Assembly: GCA_024760905.1 (NCBI GenBank)
Contig: CM045729.1
Location: forward strand, 1,426,001 to 1,490,000
DNA: 64,000 nt
Direction of reading: 5' to 3'
Source: Plotosus lineatus
Taxonomy: Eukaryota; Chordata; Actinopteri; Siluriformes; Plotosidae
In this document: positions 20,478 to 31,891 of the stretch, piece after piece
How the letters are laid out: every line of letters starts with the position of its first letter
How positions within the stretch are numbered: position 1 is the stretch's first letter
Translations under genes and position numbers: made by a program
The notes under the pieces: generated by a model
Databases searched by the model: none
The model's input: only the letters and a program-made list of their open reading frames with translations
What the model was told of the DNA's origin: nothing

Positions 20478-20752
20478 CTCTTCAGGGATTTTGCGATTGA
20501 TGTCGGTAAAGCCACTTTGAAGCAATTTGAATTATACGAATTATTAATGGTGTTTTTTTCATCTACAGAGAAGATTGTCGTTTTTGTTTGTTTGTTTGTA
20601 TGCTTGTTTAGGCATATCTGTTGAGTTTTTAATGGGTGGAGTGAAGCCCAATGAACAATCCATTTGATATTGTTGATGAAATGGATTAAAATCCAGATCT
20701 GCCATGGCTTCTTTTAAAAGAAATAATCAAGTAGAAAAAAAGAGAAAAGATG

Positions 20753-20755
<3 letters not shown>

Positions 20756-20837
<82 letters not shown>
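20756..20837. repeat. (TC)n(AC)n compound microsatellite
   Basis: A TC tract joins an AC tract and interrupts the Tc1-like element that follows. Confidence 0.95.
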
Positions 20838-20839
<2 letters not shown>

Positions 20840-21560
20840 GTCGTGTTTAGAAATGGCTTCATCTTTGTACTGTAGAGTTTCAGCTGGCAACGGCGGATGT
20901 ATTGTGTGTATTGTGTTTGCAGACAACGGTTTCTGGAAGTATTGCTGAGCCCATTCTGTGATTTCCTTTACAGTAGCGTTCCTGTTTGTGGTGCAGTGCA
21001 GTTTAAGGGCCTGAAGATCACGGGCAACCAGTATGGTTTTTCGGCCATGACCCTTACGCACAGAGATTGTTCCAGATTCTCTGATTCTTTGGATGATATT
21101 ATGTACTGTAGATGATGATAGCTTCAAACTCTTTGCAACTTCTCAGAAGGAAACACCTTTCTGATATTGCTCCACCATCTTTCTGCGTAACATTAGGGGA
21201 ATTGCTGATCATCTACCTATCTTTGCTTCTGAGCGACACTACCACTCTGAGAAGCTCTTTTTATACTCAGTCATGTTGCCAATGGACCTCATTAGCGCTA
21301 TTTTTTTCTTCCATCTGTTCATTATAATTGCAATTGACTTTTTGCAGCCTCTTATGCAGCTACCTGACTCAACTTTTTTTTCGATTTGTTGACACCATGA
21401 AATATAAAATCAATACAGTTTCCCCTTTTCTTAGTTTAAACTTTTAACCATGTCATCTATGTTGTATTCAGAATAAAATATTGAAATGTAGTACTTCCAC
21501 ATCATTTTATTCAGTTTTTATTCACAATTTATATAAATTTTAAATTTGTATACAACAGCC
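20838..21560 (-). mobile_element. Tc1-like transposon remnant with transposase N terminus
   Basis: The minus strand encodes SSSTVHNIIQRIRESGTISV and downstream HCTTNRNATVKEITEWAQ, the paired helix-turn-helix DNA-binding region of Tc1-like transposases. The catalytic DDE part is absent; the frame ends in the microsatellite at 20837. The region 21200-21560 (atgttgccaatggacctcat, agcctcttatgcagctacc) is the matching 5' non-coding part and resembles the end of a common fish Tc1 family. Confidence 0.75.
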
Positions 21561-22428
21561 GGTTTACTCTCCTGGCTTCATTCTCTCTTGTTTCTCAATT
21601 CTCAAATTCATTCTCAAAGAAAGGCCTAAGCCTTTCTTTGGCGGTTTTGAGTGTTTCAGGTATGGGCATCCAGATGTACCTCTTGGGTTATGGGCTTTTT
21701 CATTACACCCTTCTGGGCCTCTGACTTCTTGCTGTGCTTCCTTGATCTTAGCCTCCAACCTTCTTTTCCATGGTGGGTATTGAATCGCATGGTTGCCCTT
21801 GTAGTAGCCAAGTGTCTCTCCCTGCTATATCAGCTCATTGGTTTCCGTATGTCAATGCTACATTCACGTCTTTCAGGTGGTGCTTCACTTAGCTGTTGTA
21901 ATTGGAATCGGGTTTGCCTGATGTTCAGTCTTGCCATGATCTTATCTTTCAGGTCAGTCGCTATCTTGTTCAGCATTACTCGGGGCTTCGTATCCGATCT
22001 CTGACTCAGGAGGTGATGTTGGCTCCTCTCTGACCTTGCATTCTGGTTCGCCCTTGCTGCAGCATTTCTGTTGTACCTCATCAATCTCGAGCTGTTTGTG
22101 GATGTTGGAACACTGAGCTACTAGTTGTTTCACTGTTATTTTCGATTGTGGGGTTCGAAGTAACCATTTTCCCCCACGTTCTATGCATGTAGCCCCTCTG
22201 ACTAGGATTACTGGAGTAGTAGTATTCCAACAGAACCAGGTTCTCGCCCATTTCTGTCTTGTTCCAGTAGCCCATTTTTCATCAAGGTGCTCTGGTTCCC
22301 AAACACCTGGCGCAGACCTTATTAGGCCAGGCAACGTCTGAGCCGGCATGTCATTCATTTCTTTATCTCTCATCATTGTATGAGGTAGGTAATAGCGCCA
22401 AGGGACCCACACTGGGTATTGCTCATTT
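21561..22428 (-). mobile_element. R4/Dong-like LINE, N-terminal ORF relic
   Basis: On the minus strand, pieces in different frames read ERWATG-like DEKWATGTRQKW, EYYYSSNPSQRGYMHRTWG, KQLVAQCSNIHKQLEIDEVQ, and later WKRRLEAKIKEAQQEV. I recognise this order as the N-terminal region of fish R4-type LINEs. Several frameshifts and stops are present, and no RT follows. The C-terminal piece at 18486-19510 is on the same strand and may or may not be the same insertion. Confidence 0.5.
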
Positions 22429-22500
22429 CACCCCTGCTGGGAATCGAACCCTGGTCTCCGGTGTGTAAGTCGGGTGACTTACCAGTTGAGCCACCCAGCC
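22429..22500 (-). other. tRNA-like head upstream of the R4-like ORF
   Basis: The minus strand reads an A-box-like tggctcaactggtaag and a B-box-like ggttcgattccc at tRNA-like spacing, with a loop containing cttacac. The D-stem and acceptor stem pair poorly, so it is not called as a functional tRNA gene. Confidence 0.5.
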
Positions 22501-22505
22501 TCTAT

Positions 22506-23022
22506 ATATTGTCGTCTTCCTTTTGGCTTTTTCTCTTTTACTCCGGAGTCACCACAGTGAATCATCCGTGAGCATGACGTAGGTTTTTATGTCAGATTCC
22601 CTTCCTGACACAACCCTTTTTAGCAAGGGACAGAAACACGCTGACGACTTTGCAGCCTACTCTTTATGAAAGTCAGTTCATTTTTTTCTGTAACCACTTA
22701 ATCCTAATTAGGGTCGCGGGGAGGCTGGCGCCCATTCCAGCCAACTTCGGGCGAGGGCAGAGTACACCCTGGACAGCTTGCCAGGCCATTGCAGGGCGGA
22801 AACACGCTGACGGCTTTGCAGCCTACTCTTGTCGAAAGTCAGCAATGGATCTTTTACATGCCGCACACCATAGACAGGGAGAGAAATGCCTGGCCTTTGA
22901 TAACCCAGTTAGCTGCACTGGGGGGGACAGTGACAACCTTGTGGAGAGTGGGAAACGAACCCCCAACCTTTGGATCAGCGATCCAGCGCCCTATACCACT
23001 AGACCACCACTGCCCACACCCA
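22506..23022 (-). mobile_element. SINE-B copy, minus strand, interrupted by a SINE-C tail
   Basis: The head is at about 22950-23022 (gtggtctagtggtatagggc on the minus strand) and the RTE-like tail at 22508-22560. Bases 22677-22798 are a SINE-C 3' fragment. It is flanked by two copies of a 44-base SINE-B segment (22632-22676 and 22799-22842) that differ at a few positions. Confidence 0.8.
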
Positions 23023-23026
23023 GCCG

Positions 23027-23169
<143 letters not shown>

Positions 23170-23344
23170 AAACTAAAAGAAGTGGAATATCCTTGAGCTC
23201 TCCTGACCTCTACAGGTCCATCTAGATATTACAACAATATGAAACTTTAACAAAGTAAATGTTGAAGAACAAAATACTAAAATCAAAAAAACTAGACAGA
23301 AAGAAGGAAAGTAGGGGATGACATTTTTTTAATAAAAACTAAAG

Positions 23345-23640
23345 TTTCAGCATCACGAGATCAGAGCCACGCTGCACAGATACAACATGAGAAAAGCTAT
23401 TGGACCAGACAAAGTAACAACAAAGGAACTTAAAGCATGTACAGATCAAATAGAGAGTTTTTACACAAATCTTTAACCTCTTTCTACTACAATATATGGT
23501 TCCCACCTGCCTCAATACAGCTACTATGATTCTAATGCCTAAGAAGAGTACAGTAAAACCCCACACAACAAATATCATTTTCTCCCATCGACCTCGGGAA
23601 AAAGATACAGGACACTAAAATCCAAAAACAACAGACTCTG
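23345..23640 (+). mobile_element. Rex1/CR1-like LINE fragment (RT N-terminal region)
   Basis: gatcagagccacgctgcaca, aaagcatgtacagatcaa and tgcctaagaagagtac match 62104-62290 closely. Translation gives GPDKVTT-like and MPKKST-like RT motif 1 sequence with stops. Confidence 0.65.
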
Positions 23641-23676
23641 GAATAGCTTTTATCTACAAGCTCTTAAACATGTAAC

Positions 23677-23878
23677 AACCACCACCACCACCACCACCAC
23701 CACCACCACCACCACTACCACTACCACCTGTCCACCACCTAGCTGTATCTATATGTGTGTATATATAGGTATGTGTGTATATGTGTGTATGTAGGATATA
23801 TATATATATATATATATGTATACGTGTGTATGTGTATATGTAGGGATGCGTGTGTATGTGTATGGGTACAGTATATGT
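23677..23878. repeat. (CCA)n followed by TATGTG-type degenerate repeat
   Basis: CCA units at 23677-23728, then a tatgtgtgta-rich tract at 23749-23878. That tract continues on the far side of the inserted SINE-B at 24240-24295. Confidence 0.9.
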
Positions 23879-24238
23879 GGGGCAGTGGTGGTCTAATGGA
23901 TAGGGCGCAGGATCGCTGATCCTAAGGTTGGGGGTTCGAGTCCCCACGGGGTTGTCACTGTGCAACAGTGCACCCCCCCCCCCCCCAGTGCAGCTAACTG
24001 GGTTATCAAAGGCGGGCCATGTCTGTCACTGTCTATGGTGAGAGGTTGATGTAAAAGAACCATTGCTGACTTTCATAAAGAGTAGCTGCAAAGTCGTCAG
24101 CGTGTTTCTGTCCCTTGCTAAAAGGGTTGTGACAGGAAGGGCATCCGACATAAAAACCTCTGCCAAATCAAACGTACAAATCAGATGGTTCACTGTGGCG
24201 ACCCCTGAAAAAGAGGAAAGCCGAAAGGAAACTACTAC
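23879..24238 (+). mobile_element. SINE-B copy inserted in a TATGTG repeat
   Basis: tRNA-like head (gtggtctaatggatagggcg; B box gggttcgagtcccc), an internal poly-C run at 23973-23986, a body shared with the other two copies, and a 3' end ctgtggcgacccctgaaaaa then agccgaaaggaaac. The tail aligns with the RTE 3' end at 36024-36065. Confidence 0.9.
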
Positions 24239-24439
24239 AAAGGTATGTGTGTATATATGTGTATCTAGGATATGTGTGTATATGTGTGTAACCATGGTTT
24301 CTGGTTCCTGGCACTTTAACACTCCTTGTTGTGGTCACTTTCTCTGTGCAGTACTTTATGAGGATAGCACAGCTGATGGTGACACCCCACCCCCATATCT
24401 GTCTCCTCTGCAAATATTTCTCAGTCTGTAGAGTCAAAA

Positions 24440-24944
24440 CAATCCTGTAAAGCTGTAGTAGCTTCCTCAGTCCGTACCTGGACTGTTTCAGGAGTGGAGT
24501 TTCATGTATCCATTGCAGGCTTTCACACTGTTTGGGCTGACACAGACTACACCATGAACTGTAAGTGGAAAGACTGGGGCTTGCCATCCTCATTAATAAC
24601 CATGTGTGTAACCCCGCCCACAGAACCATCAAAGAGCAGAGTTGTGGACCGGACATTGAACTGCGTGTTTTTGGTCTCAGACCACATTCTTTGAGGGAAT
24701 TTTGCTATCTTCTTAGTGGCAGTTTATGTTCTTCCTTCTGCCAATTCCACGGCTGATTTTGACACTGTTCATGTTGCAACAGCCCAGTTAGACTTTCACT
24801 GTGGTCTCACCTGACTTCAATCATGTCACCATGGACACTGCACTGCTAAAACTTTGTGTAGTAAATGGATTATCATAACAAAGAGGAGAGAACTTTAGAC
24901 TTGTTGTACACAAAGAGTAAGGACGTCTACAGTTCTACACACTC

Positions 24945-25029
<85 letters not shown>

Positions 25030-26985
25030 CCCCTTTGGGGAGATCAGACCCCAGACTTAATTTATCTGTCTTCATGCTATGTTCATGTCATGAAGAAACA
25101 GCCCATGAAAAAAAGGCTGTTAGGAGCCGGTCAGAGGAGGCCATTGAGGAGCTACAATTCTCTTTTCAAATTTACAGATAGGCCGTGCTCTGTAAGCCAC
25201 ATGATAATGACAATGATGGCTTACTGAGTCCAGTTCACACTACATTAACTTCTGCACTGACACCATTGCCCCAGCTCAGACAGTCTTCTGTCACCCACAT
25301 AAAAAGCTTCGGGGTGACTAAACACATGTAATCCCTCCTCAACAACAAGAAGAGGGCATTCAGGACTGGCAACAGAGAGAAGGTGAGAATGATGCAAAGA
25401 GTCAACTGAGAGTCAATATTAGAGAGGTGAAAGACAATTACAGGAGAAAGCTGAAGTGCAAACTACAATATAACAAAATGAGAGGTTTGGAGTGGTATGA
25501 AGAACATCACTGGTTTCAGGCAATCCATCAGCAGAAGAGCTGAGGGCAGTGAGGACAGGGCCACAATTTTTACACAACAAAGGGCTGACTTTTTTCTTTA
25601 ACCAATTCAACACTGTAACTACTGCACAGCCCCCTCTAATTCACCAGGAGCCTGAAACCCCCTGCCACACCACTCTCTCTTCTTCTCTTCATTGCACCTC
25701 TACCTCCTTTGAAAGAACTGACACCCCTCTCCTACCTGTAAATTTCATGTATAATCAGGGCGAGAGAGAGAGAGCTAAAAAGTCTCCCCTCAAATAAGGC
25801 AGCAGGGCTGAATGGTTGAGCTCCCCGTCTCCTTAAAGCCTGTCTTCCGAGCTGTGTGGAGTCTTACATTACTTCTTAAAGATTAGCCTGAGTCCAGTGA
25901 CCCAAGGATTACAGACCCATGGCATTGACTTCACATGTCACGAAAACCCTTGAGAGACTCAAACTAGATAAACTCCAATTCATGGTCATACAACATATGG
26001 ACTATCATCAGTTTGCCTACAAGCCTCATCTCAGAGTCATGTAAGTTATCATCTACCTGCTTAATGACGTCTACACCTACCTGGACCAGCCAGCGAGCAT
26101 GTTGACCCTCTTGGTTGAGAAGCTGATAACCTGCAGCACTGCATGTTGGACACAGTAGTCAAAAACACTGGAGCATGACCGGGAACTGTCTTCTCCCCTT
26201 TGCCCTTTACACTGATTGACTTCAGCTATTGCACAGACAACTGCCATCTCCAGTAGTTTCTGAAGAGTCTGCTGTAGTCTGTGTATCAGCGGAGGTGAGA
26301 AGATGGAGTATAGCGCTGCAGTGGATTCCTTCATTACATGCTATGAGCAGAGTCAGCTGCAGCTTAATGTGACAGGACCAAGACACGGATTGTGGATTTT
26401 AGGAACCAAAACACCAACATCCTCTGTTTCCATCCAAGGGGTTCAGTGTGGAAATGGTGAATAATTACAAATATCTTGGGGGGTTCATATTAACAAAAAA
26501 CTGGACAGGGTTCAGAACAGTACCGCACTTTACACGGAGGACCAGTGCCATCTATCAGCAAGTGAAGGTCATTTAGCATCTGACAGAGACTACTTGTGAT
26601 GTTCTATGAGTCTGTTGGGGCCAGCACTGTCATCTATTTGCGTGCTTGCAGGCATGCTTAGGTAGCAGTCTGACGGTTGCAGACTCAAACAGACCGAATG
26701 AACCAATGCACAAGGATGGTAACATTGTGAGGATGGACGTGGGCTCTCTGACAGTGGTGTTAGAGAGGAGAATGTTGTTCAAAATAAATAAGATACTGAA
26801 CAATACCTCCGATTCGCTTCAGAACATGCTGATCAGTCACAGGAGCCATTCAGTGAGAGACTGATACCACCAAAATGTACCACTGAACCACACAGGAAAG
26901 CATTCATATCTGAGAACATTAAACTCTACAAACTCATCCATACAGCACCAACATTCAGTGTTGTACATTTAAATTCTTCAGTTTA
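24440..26985 (+). mobile_element. Decayed Rex1/CR1-group LINE, nearly full length
   Basis: Conceptual translation in shifting frames gives endonuclease motifs (DFNHVTMDT at about 24810-24840, ERTLDLLYTKSKD), the linker (NNKKRAFRTGNR), RT remains (CDRTKTRIVDFRN, then a YKYLG.H-like block at about 26470) and the C terminus (FSERLIPPKCTTEPHRKAF at about 26850-26910). Stops and frameshifts are numerous. A CA array at 24945-25027 interrupts it. Confidence 0.7.
24945..25027. repeat. (CA)n microsatellite inside the LINE relic
   Basis: Uninterrupted CA tract in the endonuclease-linker region. Confidence 0.95.
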
Positions 26986-26990
26986 TTATA

Positions 26991-28196
26991 CAGGGTGACA
27001 CAAAAAAAAAACGAGAACTTTTTAACAATCCAATAAAACCAAGCGCAATGGAAGAAAAATATTTTATTCATAGTAATTGAAACCTTACAACAAGCCATTC
27101 AAGAAACAATGATGGAATTGTCATTTTTTTTAAATTACTTCCTGCAGATGGCGACCTCCTGGACGAATGCATTCTTGAAATCTGCTGTTGAAATTCCTCA
27201 TTGACCGCTGCAACATCTCAGCTGGGATACTGTGAATTTCATCCTGAATTCTCTGTTTTAACTCATCCACAGTTCTTGGTCTAGTCATGTACACTTTACT
27301 CTTGTGATAGCCCCACAAGAAAAAATCACAAAAGAAAAAAATCTGGCAATCTAGGAGGCCAGGGAATGTTACCGAATCCTGAGATCACACGGTTACCGAA
27401 CAATTCTTGCACAGCCTCCAGTGATTGCCATGCAGTGTGTGATGTTGCTCCATCCTGTTGAAACTCGGTTTCTTGAACATGTTGAAAATTGTTCAATTCA
27501 GGTGTGATGAAGGATTGTAACATCTCCATGTAACGATTCGCAGTGACAGTGACTGAGATCCCCTGTCCATTTTCAAAAACAGATGATCCCGTGTAGTCAA
27601 ATAGCACACCATAATGTCACTTTACTACCTTGTAAAGGGTGCTCATGACCTTCATTAGCATATGTGTCTGCCCAGTAATGGTAGTTCTGCCTATTTACGG
27701 AACCTGTGAAATGAAAATGGACCTCATCTGACATCCATAACTTGCCTAGAAATTCATCGTCATTGTTTGTTTGTTATCATTTGTTGACAGAATTCTAATC
27801 GCAGCTGGTAATCGTTTTCCCTCAGTTGTTGCACTATCTGCTGCTTGTATGGATGAAATTTCAAATCTAAAGTAATGTCTCCCAGGACATTTCAACCACA
27901 GCTGCTTTCTTACGAATTGAATGCCGTGGGCTCCGTAAGACAGACTCGTGTACAACATCAAATGGTCTGTGGAGTATGAGCACTTCTTGGTCGTCCTGTT
28001 GGTTTCTTCTTTAGGGCAAATCCAGTCTCTTCAACGTTATTAATACAACATTTTATCACATGTTTTGATGGAACCGCACCATGATGTCCTAACTTGTAAA
28101 AACGCCGACACTCCCTCTGCGCAGCTGTCAAACTGTCACCATTTTATAAAACATTTTCATGGCTAATGCATGCTGTTCCCCGTTCCACTGATCCAT
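26991..28196 (-). pseudogene. Tc1/mariner-superfamily transposase relic, arthropod-like family
   Basis: The 3' terminus is CAGGGTGACAC at 26991 next to TA. On the minus strand an ATG at 28196 starts MDQWNGEQHALAMKMFYK. Later blocks are ESVLRSPRHSIRKKAAVVEM, FQQDGATSHTAWQSLE with the catalytic Asp, GNIPWPPRLPDFFL and WGYHKSKVY, and the frame ends near 27130. Several in-frame stops follow the start and frames change at about 27320 and 27610-27960. The FQQDGA...WPPR.PDL..CDFFLWG pattern is common in insect elements. The 5' terminal repeat is not visible near 28200. Confidence 0.8.
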
Positions 28197-28268
28197 GGTT
28201 ACTAAAATGTCAGAGTGTTTATTTGCTCAAGGTCACTGTCTCGCAGTGCAACCACTTGCTCATGTCTG

Positions 28269-29324
28269 TAAAAACTTCTTCTTCTGCTTCTTTTCCTTTT
28301 GTTTGCTCCCTTCAGGGGTCGCCACAGCGAATCATCTGCCTCCATCTCACCCTATCCTCTGCATCTTCTTCTTTTACACCAACTACCTTCATGTCCTCCT
28401 TCACCACATTCATAAATCTTCTATTTGGCCTTCCTCTAGGCCTTCTGCCTGGCAGTTCCTACCTCAGCATCCTACTACCAATATATTCACCATCTTTCCT
28501 CTGTACATGTCCAAACCATCTCAATCTAGCCTCTCTGACTTTGTCTCCAAAACCTCTTACATGTGCTGTCCCTCTGATGTACTCATTCCTGATCCTATCC
28601 ATCCTCGTTACTCCCAAAGAGAACCTCAACATTTTCATCTCTGCTACCTCCAGCTCTGCCTCTTGTACACTTTTCCTTTCATTCTTGCCAATACCCTCCT
28701 ATCACACATCACACCGGACACTTTTCTCCAAGCATTCCAACCTGCCTGCACACGCTTCTTCACCTCTTTTCCACACTCTCCATTGCTCTGGATTGTTGAG
28801 CCTAAGTACTTAAAATCCTCCACCTTCTTTATCTCTGCTTCCTTTAACCTGACCATTCCTCTTGGGTCCTTCTCATTGTCACAAATGTATTCTGACTTAC
28901 TCCGGTTAATCTTCATTCCTCTCCTTTCCAGGGCATGCCTATAACTCTCTAGATTTCCCTGCACTTGTTCTCTGCTCTCAATACAGATCACAATGTCTTC
29001 TGCCAGCCTGTCCATCACCATAGCAAACAATAAAGGGTTCAGCGCTGACCCTAGATGCATTCCCACCTCCACCTTGAACTCTTCTGTCACACCAAGAGCA
29101 CACCTCACCACTGTCTTACAACTCTCATACATGTCCTGTACCACTCGAACATACTTCTCTGCCGCTCCAGACTTCCTCCTGCAATACCACAGTTCCTCTC
29201 TCAACACCCTGTCATATGCTTTCTGCAGAGCCACAAAGGCATAATGCAGCTCCTTCTGACCTTCTCTGTACTTCTTTATTAACATCCTCAAAGCAAACAC
29301 TTCATCTGTGGTGCTCTTTCTTGG
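28269..29324 (-). mobile_element. 5'-truncated RTE LINE lacking its RT catalytic box
   Basis: A possible target duplication catgtctg lies at 28261-28268 and 29325-29332. The minus-strand frame 29327-28644 covers RT motifs (ALQKAYDRVLREELWYC, GSALNPLLFAMVMDRL) through the thumb. Relative to the copies at 33327 and 52927 an in-frame deletion removes the residues from TDEVR to the FAD of FADD, leaving MVMDRLAEDIVIC. The 3' end reads ccacagcg...aggggtcgcc (plus strand) at 28300-28330. Confidence 0.85.
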
Positions 29325-29489
29325 CATGTCTGCTGATATGCCCTTCGAAAATTCCTGTGGCTTTTTTTTTTTTTTGGGGGGGGGGGGGGATTTTTTTTAT
29401 ACATTGTATTAATAAAACTGTTTATATCCCTCTCTGAGTCCATTCACTCTTTACCTGTTTATATACATATCACTCTCTTCTCACTTCAG

Positions 29490-29491
<2 letters not shown>

Positions 29492-29563
<72 letters not shown>

Positions 29564-29655
29564 TTTTCTTATAATATTCTTCATCAAGACTTTAGTATGG
29601 AGCAACTGTGTGCATACAATTTCCTCTGGGATCAATAAAGGATTCTGATTCTGAT
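29492..29655 (+). mobile_element. GT array plus a LINE 3' end
   Basis: GT tract at 29492-29561. 29580-29655 ends tcctctgggatcaataaagg then attctgattctgat, the characteristic 3' terminus of CR1/Rex1/L2-type fish elements. Confidence 0.6.
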
Positions 29656-29970
29656 GATTGTCATGGCTACAGCAGAAGTAATTAAATTAGATATGTTTCA
29701 ATGTAAGAAAATTAGCCAATCAAAGCTGAGGATTGCTCACAGCTGTTATGATAATGTTATTATCATAATAAATTAGTTATTAAACGTGAATGAATAAAGT
29801 TTAAATGAACTGTCGGTTCTGAGGTTTTTTCTCGAGTGTAAATAACAAGAGACAGCTCATGAATAAATTACCGACAATTCCACTGGTCAGACTTTATTAG
29901 AGCTTTCAGCCAACATAACAGACCATCGCTTGCCCAGGGCCCTGACAGCATCAATTAGTTCCTGTGTTTG
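29656..29970. other. Gene-free stretch with a short palindrome
   Basis: ttatgataatgttattatcat at about 29746-29768 is an imperfect palindrome. Nothing else is recognised. Confidence 0.3.
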
Positions 29971-30559
<589 letters not shown>

Positions 30560-30567
30560 TATATATA

Positions 30568-30632
<65 letters not shown>
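30560..30632. repeat. (TA)n(GT)n microsatellite
   Basis: A TA tract passes into a GT tract, directly before the RTE-X-like derivative. Confidence 0.95.
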
Positions 30633-30633
<1 letters not shown>

Positions 30634-31518
30634 AAATAGGTGTTGTGATGTGCAGAGTGTGGTAGTTGTGGTTGTAGTAGTAGTGCTTGTCACCTCTTGC
30701 TTTCAACTAACACCGCTGGCTATCAGCTTGCCTGTGAAAAGGGGAGCAGAGTGAGTAAGTCTCTCCCTGCCAGTACATAGCCTCTCCACCATCAAGCCCC
30801 ATGTAGTGCCTCCTGGCGGTGACACATGGTAACTGAGTACCTCGCGGACTCAGGCTGAACTACAGGGGACTCGGAGGAGCTTTGGCCCCCAGACATGCGG
30901 CATGCAGGCCCACTGGCATGTGGACACGCCCTGATGCCCATGACCCAAACCCCCAACTATGGGTTAAATAGTTCCACTGCCTTGTGGATTCCCGTAGGTG
31001 GGAGAAGGCTAAGTAGTAAACCCTACAGAAATCCGGAGTGGAGCCCATAAGGCAGTTGATCTGAGGATTCCCCTACCTTCCGGCAACTCCTGCAGCTGCA
31101 CTGGTACCAAATTGTACTGGATCTTCCTTTCCTTTGGATGCTATCAGCAAGGCCGAGAGGGGGACTTCACGCCTGGGCAAGCCCAAGTTCTCCATATTTT
31201 CCTCCCAGGCTCATAGCGCACTGGAGAGGACACTCCAGCGTTGACGCAAGACTTCGGCTCAACACGGAATGTAGCCATTACCAGTAAAAAGCTCATGCCG
31301 ATTGGCGTAGGATACGGGAGCCTGGGGCTACTTCTGACAGTGGGGGAGACCATCGTGTCTCACTGGACAGCTATGGCCCGCTCCAAGCTGGGCAGCCCCC
31401 AGCCAGTAAGGTGCTGTCCCGCCACAGCTCGCGTGCCTTGCTGAGTGCATAGCCTCAAGTGCCAACCATAGCGCCACACCATCGTCTCTTGAGACATACG
31501 GCTGCCAATGACGACGAC
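30633..31518 (+). mobile_element. RTE-X-like LINE derivative: 5' UTR joined to 3' end, coding region absent
   Basis: 30633-31450 matches the minus-strand 5' leader of the full-length element at 52000-52890 (shared words include ggtgttgtgatgtgc, cagtacatagcctctccacc, aaatagttccactgcc, gctcatgccgattggcgtagg). 31455-31518 matches that element's 3' end at 48779-48840 (taccatagtgctacacc-like, then gagacatacggctgcc). Nothing of the roughly 3.2-kb coding region lies between. Confidence 0.85.
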
Positions 31519-31574
31519 GAGATATATATATATACAAAAGGACAGGACAAAGGCTTTCTATTGAAACTCCATTT

Positions 31575-31629
31575 ATCACTACAGATCTGTTTCGAGGGGT
31601 GGTGAAACCATCCCCTCTCTTCAGGTGAT
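31575..31629 (-). ncRNA. Type I hammerhead ribozyme, left arm
   Basis: Exact reverse-complement copy of the right-arm ribozyme, transcribed leftward. Predicted cleavage is between 31580 and 31579 on the minus strand. Confidence 0.8.
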
Positions 31630-31641
31630 TATTCTTCTGTA

Positions 31642-31696
31642 ATCACCTGAAGAGAGGGGATGGTTTCACCACCCCTCGAAACAGATCTGTAGTGAT
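31642..31696 (+). ncRNA. Type I hammerhead ribozyme, right arm (Penelope-like type)
   Basis: Stem I is ATCAC (31642-31646) pairing with GTGAT (31692-31696). Core CTGAAGA (31647-31653) fits CUGANGA. Stem II is GAGGGG (31654-31659) with CCCCTC (31672-31677), extended by TGG/CCA across a short loop. Core GAAA is at 31678-31681. Stem III is the palindrome ACAGATCTGT (31681-31690). The cleavage triplet GTA ends at 31691 and fits NUH. Every conserved core position is present. The tiny palindromic stem III is typical of the hammerheads reported in Penelope-like elements, which probably cleave as dimers. No PLE reverse transcriptase or GIY-YIG domain is visible nearby. Confidence 0.85.
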
Positions 31697-31793
31697 AAAT
31701 GGAGTTTCAATAGAAAGCCTTTGTCCTGTCCTTTTGTTATTTGCTCTACCAAAAAGTATTGAGCACTCTCCTACGGAAGGATCTACTCAGAAA

Positions 31794-31796
<3 letters not shown>

Positions 31797-31890
<94 letters not shown>
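31797..31890. repeat. (TA)n(CA)n microsatellite
   Basis: TA tract of about 40 units followed by a short CA tract. Confidence 0.95.

Positions 31891-31891
<1 letters not shown>

Larger units (their letters stand above)
31534..31737. repeat. Perfect 98-bp inverted repeat with 8-base loop
   Basis: Arms 31534-31631 and 31640-31737 are exact reverse complements around the loop ttcttctg. Each arm carries a hammerhead ribozyme reading outward from the centre. Confidence 0.97.
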
